Of a stretch of DNA of 64,000 nt, positions 47,043 through 58,468 are shown piece by piece. The DNA is taken from contig NC_089494.1 of the NCBI RefSeq assembly GCF_036850765.1, forward strand, positions 233,572,779 to 233,636,778. The letters are read 5' to 3'. The first letter of the stretch is position 1; the number at the start of each line of letters is the position of its first letter. The position numbers were made by a program, and so were the translations under genes. The notes below the pieces were generated by a model. That model saw only the letters and a program-made list of their open reading frames with translations. It was not told where the DNA came from and ran no database searches. The stretch is from Saccopteryx bilineata. Lineage: Eukaryota; Chordata; Mammalia; Chiroptera; Emballonuridae.

Positions 47043-50000
47043 ATATTGATGTTTGTCCTTTTCTAAGGAAATTTTTTAACAAGTAGGAAGTCTTGTTTTC
47101 AATGCACAGAAAATCAGTGCTCATCCCAAGGCATTATACAGAGTCCTCCAGGGTCAAGTCGTTTCCCTCAATGTCTTCTCAGAAGCCCCAGTTCAAATTT
47201 GACAGAACTTGACTTTTAAGGAACAGAGACCACAAGAACAATCATTTTCCTCTTCAGTTGTATTCTTGCTTCTTGATTTTATCACTCTGAGATTGTATTG
47301 TAATCTTATGATGAATTATGCAGCATGCAAAATTAGACTGCAGTAAAATCACATAAATCAAAGAATATGTGATAGGTTGGAAGTTGTATTTCTCATAATT
47401 GAAAATACTGACAGTTCTGATCTTATGATAATCAAAACAGTGACTATGGTGTCTAGATTTCTTTTCCCGGACAAAGAATGATAGTGATCAGCAAAAAATG
47501 TATTTTTTATAACTGCCTTCATTGTTCTAGAGTCCCCTGCATTATAAACAGCATAGTTTTCTCTTCCCTCAGTACCTAGAAATCATGTGCTTGCATGATA
47601 GAGGCCAGGCTCAAAGCTGTCACTCTAAGTAATAAATCCAGTCACTTCAAAGGAGCTCATATCTTAGTCTTGATTAGATCAGGCTGCAGTAAAAGGTTTA
47701 CTGTTTAGAATAGTCACCTTCCTCAAAACACTTGTCAGTGGAGGAATTATTTAACTTAAAAAGTTCTATTAAAGAAACAAAATTACCTGTTGCCAGGGCA
47801 AGTACAGGTTCAAATCTTTGGTTTATGGGCAAGAATCTGGTTCACCTTGAACCAGAGGACTTCTATGGGTATATGCAGACTGGCTTGTAGCAAGATAGGG
47901 TCATGTCCTTTTTGAACCTTTTATTTGTATATAGACCTTTTCAGTTTGAAGCCCAGACAAAATGGTTTTGATAGCAGAGTAATAAACCCTAAATCCAGTT
48001 CAATCATTAGCACATTTGACAGGCTGTTTTCTCACTTCTCCCTCATTACTTTTACAACCTCCTATTTTTTCCTGTTTGACATAAAGACAACATAAAGGCA
48101 AAAATGAAGCAATCATGTCATAATCACAAAGAACTGGTCGTAAACAGTATTAACAATATTGGAGCATAAAAGTTCTAAATCTGCCTATATGACAAACACA
48201 ATTAAATAAATCTAATCTCACTTGTATTTTCCTAATAGTAAATAAGCTATAACTGAAAATGCAATTTCTTTCCACCTGGGAATGTGAAGAAAATGGAGAG
48301 TGTCATAAATGCATTATTTTAAATTATGCAATCTTTTTTTAACAATCATCACTGCAGTCCTGTATAAAGAATATTTATTATTTCCAGGAAATGTATGGGT
48401 CATTATTCTTAGAATTGAAAAGAACAAAATAAATTAAGCAACATTAAATCTTTTAATGCTCTAAATGTTTAACTGAAAAACCTTGAACTGCTTTATTTTT
48501 TACAAAGCAGAGCTTCTTAAAGTCTTCTGTCTGATAGTAGAAATCACCTTCAGATGGAGAGCAAACAGGCTCTATCTTCAAACTAAGATGAAATTTCCAT
48601 TTCACATCTGCTGTTGTCAATGTCTAGATACCGAAATATGCATCTGTAGCACAATTAAGGACATGGATGGAATTTTGATTCCAAGGTATCAAAGTTTCTT
48701 GTATTGCTGCAGTGTGCCCTCTCACTACCTGCATCACTGTCTCTCTCTATCTGTTCCCTATTTGAACAATGTCATATCTTATATAGCCATTCCACAAAAC
48801 ATTATTAAAGTAGAACTATTCCATAGGCTGACGGAATGCTCTTGTAATGTTGGTGTTGATGTATTTATTTTTTCAATTGAGCAATTAAAAAAAGCTAATT
48901 GGAACCCTACCTAGAAAACCATTAGTCCTTTATTCATATCTATAACAACCATTTTCTTTGCTCATTTATTCATTCATTTATTATTGATTTGTTGGTTTAG
49001 TTTGGGGTTTTATTTTTGTTTTTGTTTTTTATTTGATTAGCAAATTCGAAACTGATGGTGCAGTCATTCGTAAGAAAGACTTGATGGCCTCACACAGTTT
49101 ATCATCAATAAATAATTCTAGGTCTAAAGAAAGCATACAAAATAGTAGCACAGATGCCATAGGAACACATGTGGATCTTAAGTAATCAGGTAGAAAGAGA
49201 GAGGTCTCCCAGAAGACATGTGGCCTGCATCTGCTGACTTAGTAGGGTTTTCCTAGATAGGAGAAGAAAGGGTCAACACAATGCTTTTGAAGAAGAAATG
49301 GTGTTTTCAAACTCAAGAAAGAGGCTTGCAGGAAAGTGATCCAGAATGAAATCCAGAAGGGAAAATATAGAAAGCTGAGGCTGTAGAAGTCAGTAGAGAC
49401 GTGAGCCTTTGGAGCCATGTCAAAGGATATAGACTTTTCCTAGGACCAATGGGAAGCCAATGAAAGTTTAGGAACTTAAGAATACACATACAAATAGTTT
49501 TTAGTCTATAATCATGCTTGCATAAAAAGAGAAGTAAGAATTTGTGAATGGCCAGTTGGAATGTTGTCACAATAGTCTATAGAGAGAGATTATTTACTTA
49601 AACAGGGTGGTAAACACTAAGTATGAAGGAAGAAAGATCAAGTTATCAGAAAAACAAAGGGCTGTTAGGAGTATATCCTGGCACATCTTCTACAAATGTC
49701 TCTTGTAAGTTTAACCTTTCTGTAAGCCTTTTATAACCATTGTAACTTAATTTTTTAGTGGGAATGAAAACTGTAAGTATAAAGAACAGCAGATGCAAAT
49801 GGAATTCCAGTTCAGTAATTCACTACCTTATATCTCATGGCAATTTCCACAGTTTTTTGGAATTAGTTCTCCTTAGCTACATAGTGGACAGACACACTAA
49901 CAGATAAAAAATACATGCACCAAGTACTTTATAAACAGCAAATATAGATGAGAGTGTCATTAGCAGAAAGTAAATTTCCAGTAAGTTAGCATTAATAATT

Positions 50001-51125
50001 ATGCACCTGGAGAAAAAAAAGCAGCTTAGAGATGGGGAGTTAACCATTCTTAAAGAGACTTTTGGGAAGAGGAAATATAATAGTCTATTACACATTCTAA
50101 GTCAGAGGCTGTTGATTGTTTTACCTGTTTTTGCATCAAACATCTGCAGAAACCCCATTATCTTTTATAAACTATTTAGAGGCTAGGTTTGTAAGAAAAA
50201 TAACAATGTTTCTTTCTACTGCATATTATATGAACAATACATTTGCTTTCCCTCCATTGAGGACCACAAAAAAGCTTACCAAGCACTGTCCAGCTTCTGT
50301 ATCTATAAAATATATATCTTTTATATCATGTATCTCCAAGGCCAGAAAAAATGCATGTACAGCAGATCAAGTGTCCTAATATCAGTCCATTCTTTCTCAT
50401 ATTTTGGCTTACTGGAAACATTCACACATATTTAATAATTACATATATATATATATATGAAATGACTCAACAAATTTCTGGCATGAGTACATGTTTTTTG
50501 AGTTCCCAATTAAGAAATAACCTTAATAACTATAGATTGACTTTGGATTTTTATTTAAATCACTCTTTGTTGCAAAAGTCATTCTGAATGGCTTCATGAA
50601 ACATCCTTTTATTGTTTGAGTAGATGAAGCTATTGGAATGTTTCTTTGGATTCCACTAATTTCACCTTTGAATAGTTTTTAAAAGTAGCAGTCCTTAGAT
50701 CTAAAACGTCAGCTTGTACATGGAGAGTTACTCTTTATTTTATTGCCAGAACCATTTATCTTTCCTGATAAAGCTTTGTACTAAGGGCAAATATGCTTTT
50801 GAATCTAAAAATGTGCCAGTTAATGTCACTGGAGGTATTTGTAAAGTTTTTCCATGTGGTTTGCTTTTGCATCCTTGCTTGACTTCGATACATTATTCAT
50901 GGTCACCTTTAGGCCATCTGGCAACAATCCTTTCCTCTTATTAGCTCTACACACATGGCATACTGTCACCAAGCCTGATGATGTTTGACTAACACCCTCT
51001 AGTGCAAAAAGCAAGTAATAAAAACTGTTAGGTAGAATCTCACTCCCTTTTCTTCTGAGTACCCTGTCATCAGTGACAAGTTGCTTAGATAGCAAAGCCC
51101 AAAAGATCCACTCTCCCTTGTTCTG
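47043..51125. other. Unassigned sequence
   Basis: A 4-kb stretch with no transposon I recognise apart from an (AT)n microsatellite at 50441-50459. The 143-codon frame at 48483-48914 is Cys/Ile/Leu-rich without recognisable domain. The low density of recent insertions here compared with the rest of the window may reflect unrecognised old repeats or constraint. Confidence 0.45.
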
Positions 51126-51159
51126 AGTTGGCTTGTTCTTTTCTTTCTTTCTTTCTTTC

Positions 51160-51212
<53 letters not shown>

Positions 51213-51766
51213 TTTCTTTCTTTCTTTCTTCTTTCTTTCTTTCTTTCTTTCTTCCTCTCTCTCTCTTTCTTTCTTTCTTTTTTTCTTCCTTTTTTCTTTT
51301 TTCCTTCCTTCCTTCCTTCCTTCCTTCCTTCCTTCCTTCCTTCCTTCCTTCCTCCCTCCCTCCCTCCCTCCCTCCCTCCTTCCTTCCTTCCTTCCTCTTT
51401 CTTTCTTTCAGGCAGGAAGGCAGAGATAGATTCCCACATGCACTTCCACTGGGATCCACCAGGCAAGCCCCCTACCAGACGATGCTCTGCCTGTCTGGGC
51501 TGCTGCTCCATTACTCAGCAATGGTGCAATTTTAGCACCTGACACAAGGCCATAGGCCCTTCTTCTCCCCCCTCGATGAACTTTGCTCAAACCATTTGAG
51601 CCATGGCTGCGGGACCGGAAGAGAGAAATAGAAAGGTGGGGGAAGGATACAGAAGCAGATGGTCACTTCTGCTATGTGCCCAGAATGGGAATCAAACCGT
51701 ACTTCCACACACCAGGCCAATGTGCTACCTCTGAGCCAACCACCCACAGACAGTTAGTTTGTTCTT
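51126..51766 (-). mobile_element. Old two-part bat SINE with hugely expanded tail
   Basis: The SINE body is at 51409-51750 on the minus strand (CTTTGCTCAAACCATTTGAG, 'gcgggaccggaagagagaaatag', '...ccaggccaatgtgctacctctgagccaac'). It is well diverged. Its 3' tail is the tetranucleotide tract at 51141-51408. Flanks AGTTGGCTTGTTCTT (51126-51140) and AGTTAGTTTGTTCTT (51752-51766) match at 13 of 15 positions and show that the tract belongs to the insertion. Confidence 0.85.
51139..51412. repeat. Compound tetranucleotide microsatellite (CTTT)n-(CCTT)n-(CCCT)n
   Basis: About 270 bases of pure polypyrimidine on the plus strand: CTTT units to about 51290, CCTT units at 51302-51350, CCCT units to about 51378, then CCTT/CTTT again. 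All the S/F/L-rich and K/R/E-rich open frames of up to 170 codons on both strands here are artefacts of this tract. Confidence 0.97.
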
Positions 51767-53568
51767 AAATGTGATTTCTGGTTTATTTCCAGACAACCAT
51801 GCCTATTTAATTTCCTTAGAATTTTTATCCAAATAGTCAGAACTGAATAAAGCTAAATCTTTCTCTGTAAATCATAGTATGTTGATAAATAAAAATTTTA
51901 GGACATGTGTTATGGCAATATTTCATTATTCTATTTCCCTAAGGAATTTGAAGTGCTGATTAACTGAGCTAATTAGAGTACCCTTTTCATTTTAAACTTT
52001 GTTGTTAATGTTTTTCTGTTTGCTTTTAAAGAAGTCATAAGAAACTACTTTTCTGTCTTAGCAAGTATGTTAGAATATGATTGAACATACTTTCTTATGA
52101 ATGAAAATCTTATTTCAGCTTTAACAGTCTTATAATTCATCTACTAATATAGATCTATGTAGACAAGCTAGGATGGTCAATTGAACATTTATGGGCCACC
52201 CAACAATGTTGAAATGGATAATTAATTTGCTATAATTTTTCCTATATTTGTTAATCAAATATGTTCCATAAAAGTCTTTATATGGCTACCATTTTGTTCT
52301 CTTTTTTATAAGCACACAATGGAACCTTAATCTTGTGTCTGTTAAGAACGAAGTACTTTATGTTTTGTATCACATGATTTGAGGGGCATATTGAAGACAA
52401 ACAGACATTATAGATCAATAACCACCTATTTTGGTACCGGGGTCTGGAATTTTACCACTAGGAATTCATTCAGATTTCTGTTGACTTCATTAGTTCTTCT
52501 TCTACCTTTAAATATATAAATAATTCTAGAGTAGATAAAGGAAATCCAAGTGTTTTACAATAAAGTGTGAGTGACCTGGTTCAATTTTATTCTCAAAGAA
52601 AGGGGGCAGTGAGAGTGTTGGACATGTGTTACAGTGATTGATGGCTGAAAGGGAGAACATGGAGAATGGAGAAATAGGAGTTGAAGTGCTGCTAAAGGAT
52701 ACTGACTTATTCTTCAGTGTTTCCCAGTGCTGGTCTGATTGTAACTCCCCAACACCTTTCCACAAGACAAGTGTCTTTCCCTTGGACCCAAAGACAGCAG
52801 TTCAAGTCTGCAATCAAGTACAAAAAAAATATCCCAATGAAAGAGTTTGACCTCACACATTTTTGTTGTCTTTGAACAATCTCCAGTCCAGCCAGTGATG
52901 ATTTAATAGTTTCTTCAGATAAACTATCATATTAAAGTTGAGTATAATCATGGCCTGCATTGCCCTTGTTTCATTTCAGAGTATTAATTATACCTGGATT
53001 TTCCTCCACATGAGGTCTGCACACCTAACCCCCGTGTCATTCAAAGATCACCTGCATATTTATAGCTTCGGTCATTGTGCCAAAGCTTCCTCAGACAGTC
53101 CAGCCTGGGCAGGCTGAGAGAACATCTTGGACATTTGTCACTAGACAATGTTTCCTTCCGCTGTAAACAGATAGATTCAGTGAACTGTTCCTATGAGTCC
53201 AAGTGACAGTATAGCTTAGGCCATTCCATTTCCAGGGAACAATTTATATAATTTATTATGGGGGAGGGAGTACAAAATAAAGCATAATATTTCTTCAATG
53301 TTTCCATCTTTCACTGTGGAGAGAAAATTTTGCTTGCTTGCAACTCTATAATATCTCTGTTAGCAAATAGAAGAATCCCACCAAATGAAAAAAGGAAAAG
53401 ATGAAACCAGACAATGACACTGTTATTTTGGAAATAGCAGAAGGAAGCAACTCACTGAAAAGAAAATTACAGTGAGTAGGGCATGTCCTCAGACTGTGAA
53501 TGTAGATGGTTTGCTTGGATTTTATAATTGTTTAAAAGAGAATTTTCTGGCAGAAGTCTGGAAAAATA
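51767..53568. other. Unassigned sequence
   Basis: No exon, RNA or transposon recognised. Confidence 0.5.
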
Positions 53569-53645
53569 TACTGCTCACAAAAATTAGGGGATATTTCAAA
53601 ATCAATATGAAGTAATAAAATACCCCCTAATTTTTGTGAGCAGTA
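53569..53645 (+). mobile_element. Mariner-type MITE (73 bp, near-perfect hairpin)
   Basis: Terminal inverted repeats of about 25 bp (CTGCTCACAAAAATTAGGGG at 53571; right arm CCCCTAATTTTTGTGAGCAG ending at 53643), bounded on both sides by TA. Its reverse complement aligns along its whole length with the copy at 18604-18681, including the loop. Confidence 0.9.
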
Positions 53646-55059
53646 TAATAGGTAATCTTTGAACATTGCTTAATGCAAATAGAAAATAAAGGGACTTTGC
53701 TGAAAAGTTGCTTAAACCAATGCTTGTTTCATGGATAAGTGAACCTTCCACTCAGTGCCTTATTAAAAACTAATGAATTTGAGGCCTCATCAGGGCAAGA
53801 AAGGTTTCCCAAATCTTAAAAAAATCTAAAACAATTATTATGTACTATATAAGTATATTTATTGCACATTTCTTTCAACACCTCTATTTATTATCTTTCA
53901 GTATTTTCAGCCAAACAAATTATATGCTATTGCATTTCAGAAATTTACATGATTTTCTTATATTTCTGCAGCAGATAGTTTTATCTCTAGGGAATTAATC
54001 ATTAGTAACTTTGCTGCAGAGTATTTCTGAGGACATTTATGATCACTCATAAGGTAAAACCACTTGCTCTTTTCTCAGCAAATTTATGAAATGCTCTCAT
54101 AATTTTGCACAGTTTGGAGAAATTAAAGTTAAAGTAGCCACTGAAAAAGTATTAATCTTATCATTATTGGATTTATATGTTAATTTTTCTGTATATGCAT
54201 ATAATATTGTCATTAGTCTAAAAGAATCACAGAGCTGACATTTTACTGGTTTCATTGACAGTTGATCAGTGTTGAATGATTACTTGGATGGCCTCAGCAT
54301 AAGGACATTACATACTCACCTAATATACGACCTTTAGTGGCTTCCCTGTTGCATCCCCATTGAAGTTGTCCTCCAGCAAGACATAACATCTTTATGGGCT
54401 GGTGTGGCCCTTGTTTTTTCACAGCTTCCTCATTTGTCATTCCATAAACCTTACAATATAGCTGAACAGGATTGATCATTGTTTCACAAGTGACCCAGGT
54501 TTCTTATAGCATCAATGCTTACACTATTTTACCACCTGGAATTTCTTTTTGTTCCTACAAAAAGATAACTGTTGCTTCAAAATTGTCTCAAATTCCACCT
54601 GTTGATTGACACAGCAAGACATAATTTGTCCCTAATGTGAATGTAGAATTTGGTTTGCACCTCTATTAATTACAGATACATAATGCTTTATATTAACAGT
54701 GATTTATGTATTATCTCATTTTTCTCCTAATAGGTAATGTTTTAACAAGCCCAGAATGGGCTTCTCTAGCAACTCCATGTAGCACCTACTGTGTGCAAAT
54801 ATTTATACTGGATGTAATAAACAGTTATTCAATTGAAATGAAGAATAAACAAGGTGAAACTCAGAAGTATATTGAAGAGAAAATGAAAAATAAAAGCAAA
54901 AGCAGCAACTATACATTACTACCACTGAAGACTTAGTACATAATATCTAAAATTCTTTTGAGTTTAAAAGAAAGCTAAGGTTAAATAGTTTAAATAGGTT
55001 CAACAAACATTTGCTGAGTTCCTACCATGTGCATACCTTTACAGACATTTGTGTTTATA
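53646..55059. other. Unassigned sequence
   Basis: No recognised element except a short MIR-like phrase at about 54998-55040 (CAACAAACATTTGCTGAG...). Short chance open frames only. Confidence 0.45.
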
Positions 55060-55760
55060 TAAATATTTATGGATGGAGACATATACATGCTTCGGTATTT
55101 TATTTTTACTAAACTAAAATCACATAATTATATTAGTTTGCAACTTATTTTTAAAGCAATTTCATAGATCTCTCTCTACATTAGTAAATAAAGAGCTAAC
55201 TGTTTTTATTAGTGACTGATTCATAGTTCAATGTTTTTGTGGAACATGATAGGTTACTGATGAATATTTAGCTTGCCTTCAGATTTATTGTTATAAATAA
55301 CATTGATATGAATATGCTTATGTGTATATAACAATATTATCAAATTATATTTATTTGAGATAGTTTCTTAAATGTAGAATTTCTGGACAATAAGTATCTG
55401 AAATTACAATTTTTTTTAATTTTTTTATTTTTATTTTATTTATTCATTTTAGAAAGGAGAGAGAGAGGGAGAGAGAGAGATAGAAGGGGGGAGGAGCAGG
55501 AAGCATCAACTCCCATATGTTCCTTGACCAGGCAAGCCCAGGGTTTCGAACCGGCGACCTCAGCCTTTCTAGGTCGACACTTTATCCACTGCGCCACCAC
55601 AGGTCAGGATGAAATTACAATTTTAATGTATTATGCTAAATTAATTTCCATGGAGGCTGTACTGTTTCTCTACTGCTTATCATTATTTGATGCTGTTAGT
55701 ATTTTACATTTTGTTTCTCATCTGATCGTACAAATATTTTATAGTATTTTAGTTTTCATG
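55060..55760 (-). mobile_element. Old LINE-1 fragment, minus strand, split by a SINE
   Basis: Diverged antisense L1 phrases on both sides of the SINE, for example 'caacttatttttaaagcaatttcatagatctctc', 'ggttactgatgaatatttagc' and 'ttattgttataaataacattgatatgaatatgc'. Family uncertain. Confidence 0.55.
55399..55624 (-). mobile_element. tRNA-derived bat SINE (short type), minus strand
   Basis: Head at about 55608, CT tail as GA runs at 55456-55482, A-rich end at 55414-55452. The perfect 15-bp target duplication TGAAATTACAATTTT is at 55399-55413 and 55610-55624. Confidence 0.92.
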
Positions 55761-56441
55761 TCAATTAATTAATATTTGTCTTTAACATAATAAGTCTCAG
55801 CATAAATATTTCCCTTTCCTCCATTTTCCCCAACCCTTGGTGACATTCTAGCTCAGCAGTTATTCTTTCAATATTTTGGCAGTCTATGTCAATGAAGCAT
55901 GCTTCTTCATTGATCTCTTGCCTACTATACAAATTTACATAATTAGTTAGTGACATGGTGATTTTATTTTGTCCATCCTTGTCTTCAAAGAGATGGTGGA
56001 GCAGAAGAGGTGTTTACTTTCTATTTTCTCTTATTTTACAAAGTCCAAAGCATAATTCTGTGTATATGATTTCTATAAAATTGGAAGATTGTTTATTTAA
56101 CTTAGACAATGACTCTTGAAATATCATTATTTCTAGCCAAACTATTTACCCTAACTGGTCAAGAGGTACAGGGAAGTCAGTAATTGATGCTATATTTTAA
56201 AGATGTAATCCATGTACATGTTTAAAACATACTTGTATATTTATTATATATTTTTTGTATAACTTTGTTTTGTAAATTGTATGTTTTCAGTCAAGTTGCA
56301 ATTTTAATTACATATATTTGGTTATATAAACATTTACTGTTATTTCATTACACATTTTAGATAATAATTTTAATTAACATCTGGTTAATTATGCACAAAT
56401 TAAATGCAGTCAATCACATTATATATCACTAATACTCTATA
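55761..56441. other. Unassigned sequence
   Basis: AT-rich. Nothing recognised. Confidence 0.5.
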
Positions 56442-56868
56442 CTTAATTTTGTTTTTGTTTTTTTTTTATAAAATTTTTTTCATTTTTCTGAAGCTGGAAA
56501 CAGGGAGAGACAGTCAGACAGACTCCCGCATGCGCCCGATCGGGATCCACCCGGCACGCCCACCAGGGGCGGTGCTCTGCCCCCCAGGGGGCGATGCTCT
56601 GCCCATCCTGGGGATGGGCGACCAGAGCCACTCTAGCGCCTGAGGCAGAGGCCACAGAGCCATGCCCAGCGCCCGGGCCATCTCCGCTCCGATGGAGCCT
56701 TGGCTGCGGGAGGGGAAGAGAGAGACAGAGAGGAAAGCGCGGCGGAGGGGTGGAGAAGCAAATGGGCGCTTCTCCTGTGTGCCCTGGCCGGGAATCGAAC
56801 CCGGGTCCTCCGCACGCTAGGCCGACGCTCTACCGCTGAGCCAACCGGCCAGGGCTTAATTTTGTTTT
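56442..56868 (-). mobile_element. tRNA-derived bat SINE (two-part type), minus strand, well preserved
   Basis: Head CCCTGGCCGGTTGGCTCAGC at about 56854, intact A box (TGGCTCAGCGGTAGAGCG) and B box (GGTTCGATTCC). Many CpGs survive, which points to a young copy. The perfect 14-bp target duplication CTTAATTTTGTTTT is at 56442-56455 and 56855-56868. Confidence 0.94.
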
Positions 56869-57120
56869 AATATGTCTTATTCTATGCTTTGCATCTCACA
56901 GTCAATAACTCTTTCCTCCTACATTATATACCCTGCCAACTCCCTTGTGTCTAAGTAATTTTAAATAAAATACTATTTATCATCACATGTTTAGTTTTAT
57001 ATACCTTTGATGACACCAGGATTATCAGACTTTATTTCATACATTTAAAATAAAAGAAAATATTCTTGGAACACAGCTCATTAGAATCAGATTTGCACCT
57101 TTATTATCTTTTATCCTTTT

Positions 57121-57445
57121 CATTTTTTGTGTGAGAGTGAGAGCAACAGAGAAAGGGACAGATAGGGACAGAGAGATAAGAGAGGAGATGGATGAGAAGC
57201 ATCAATTCTTCATTGTGGGACCTTAGTTGTTCATTGATTGTTTTCTCATATGTACTTTGAACTTGGGGCTACAGCAGAGTGAATGACCCCTTGCTCAAGC
57301 CAGCAATTTGGGTTTAAGGCAACAACCTTATGCTCAAACTGGATGAACCAGTGCTCAAGCCAGCAACCTTGGATCATCCTCAGCATCCCAGGCTGATACT
57401 CTATCCACTGAGCCACCGCCTGGTCAGGTGAAAGTTCCTCCATTT
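57121..57445 (-). mobile_element. tRNA-derived bat SINE (long CT-tailed type), minus strand
   Basis: Head at about 57428 (CCTGACCAGGCGGTGGCTCA), with a CT-rich 3' end at about 57128-57190. The B box is degraded and the body shortened, so this is an older copy. Possible eroded flanks TCCTTTTCATTTT and TCCTCCATTTTAA. Confidence 0.8.
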
Positions 57446-58300
57446 TAATGATTGTTAATGTTGATCTTGTAGCCAAAGATATAATGTTAAATCAGAGAAC
57501 TGTGTAATCTCAAACCAAATTATAGAACATGTGACCAAAAGAAATTGTAATAATTAAGCAATTTGAACACATTGGTTTAGTACTTTTGCCTTAGGGAGAA
57601 GAAAAAAATTGCAAAACAATAGATTATCTTCACAATGCCATATTTCTACAGTACTCAACCTTTCCTTTGTAGTTCTGCTTTTAGGTTAACAGATTGGGTG
57701 GGGTGAAGAGGAGGTGTTTGTCCTATTCCATGTTGTCCAGAAAACTTTCAGTCCTTGGAATATGGGAATATTTAGAACTTTTAATCATTAGGTTTTAGTT
57801 TTCACTGAAATTTTGGTATTAGAGGAAAAATCCACTCATTTCCTTACTATTGATAACACCACTATCTTCTATGCATGTTCAAGATTCTCAATGTCACAAG
57901 TACCTGACTTTTCATAACTTTGTCAATTAAGACTTATAGCCATGGCTATGCTTCTTAGAAGTATGTTTCAATAGTATTTACTGCAGGTATTTTTGATGGT
58001 TTCTATTATTTTCAACCTAGCATGACTACAGATATCTAAACTATCTGAGAAGACAAGGTGGTACTCAGAAAAATGTTGCAAAAGCAGGCCTAGTCTTTTT
58101 GTAGATTCCATAATATTGAGCTCATTTGGTTTCTATTGGCCACAATCTACCTAACTGTAGCAATTAATAACCATGAATATTCTTGGGAATATCACTTTTT
58201 TCCCTAATCCAGAAATTTCTAGATGTAAATATTTTAATCTTAGCAAAGACTTTAATTCCTTATTACCTTATAAACACTGATTTCCTTACCTACCTAACCC
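57446..58300. other. Unassigned sequence
   Basis: No exon, RNA or transposon recognised. Confidence 0.5.
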
Positions 58301-58468
58301 TTTCTTCCTTCCTTTCCTTTCTTCCTTCCTTCCTTCCTTCCTTCCTTCCTTCCTTCCTTCCTTCCTTCCTTCCTTCCTTCCTTCCTTCCTTCCTCTTTCC
58401 TTCCTTCCTTCTTTCCTTCCTTCCTTTGTTCCTTCTTTCTTTTCTTCCTTCCTTCCTTTGTTCCCTCT
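58301..58468. repeat. (CCTT)n microsatellite
   Basis: About 165 bases of CCTT units, nearly pure at 58318-58393 and interrupted afterwards by CTTT and TTTGTT variants. Unlike the tract at 51139, no SINE body is attached. The 98-codon frame ending at 58479 is an artefact. Confidence 0.95.

Noticed and set aside
48483..48914. 143-codon open frame, Cys-rich
   Set aside because: No domain, splice signals, promoter or homology recognised; consistent with chance in AT-rich DNA.
51085..51535. Open frames of up to 170 codons on both strands (F/L/S-rich and K/R/E-rich)
   Set aside because: They are translations of the (CTTT)n/(CCTT)n tract, open in many frames at once.
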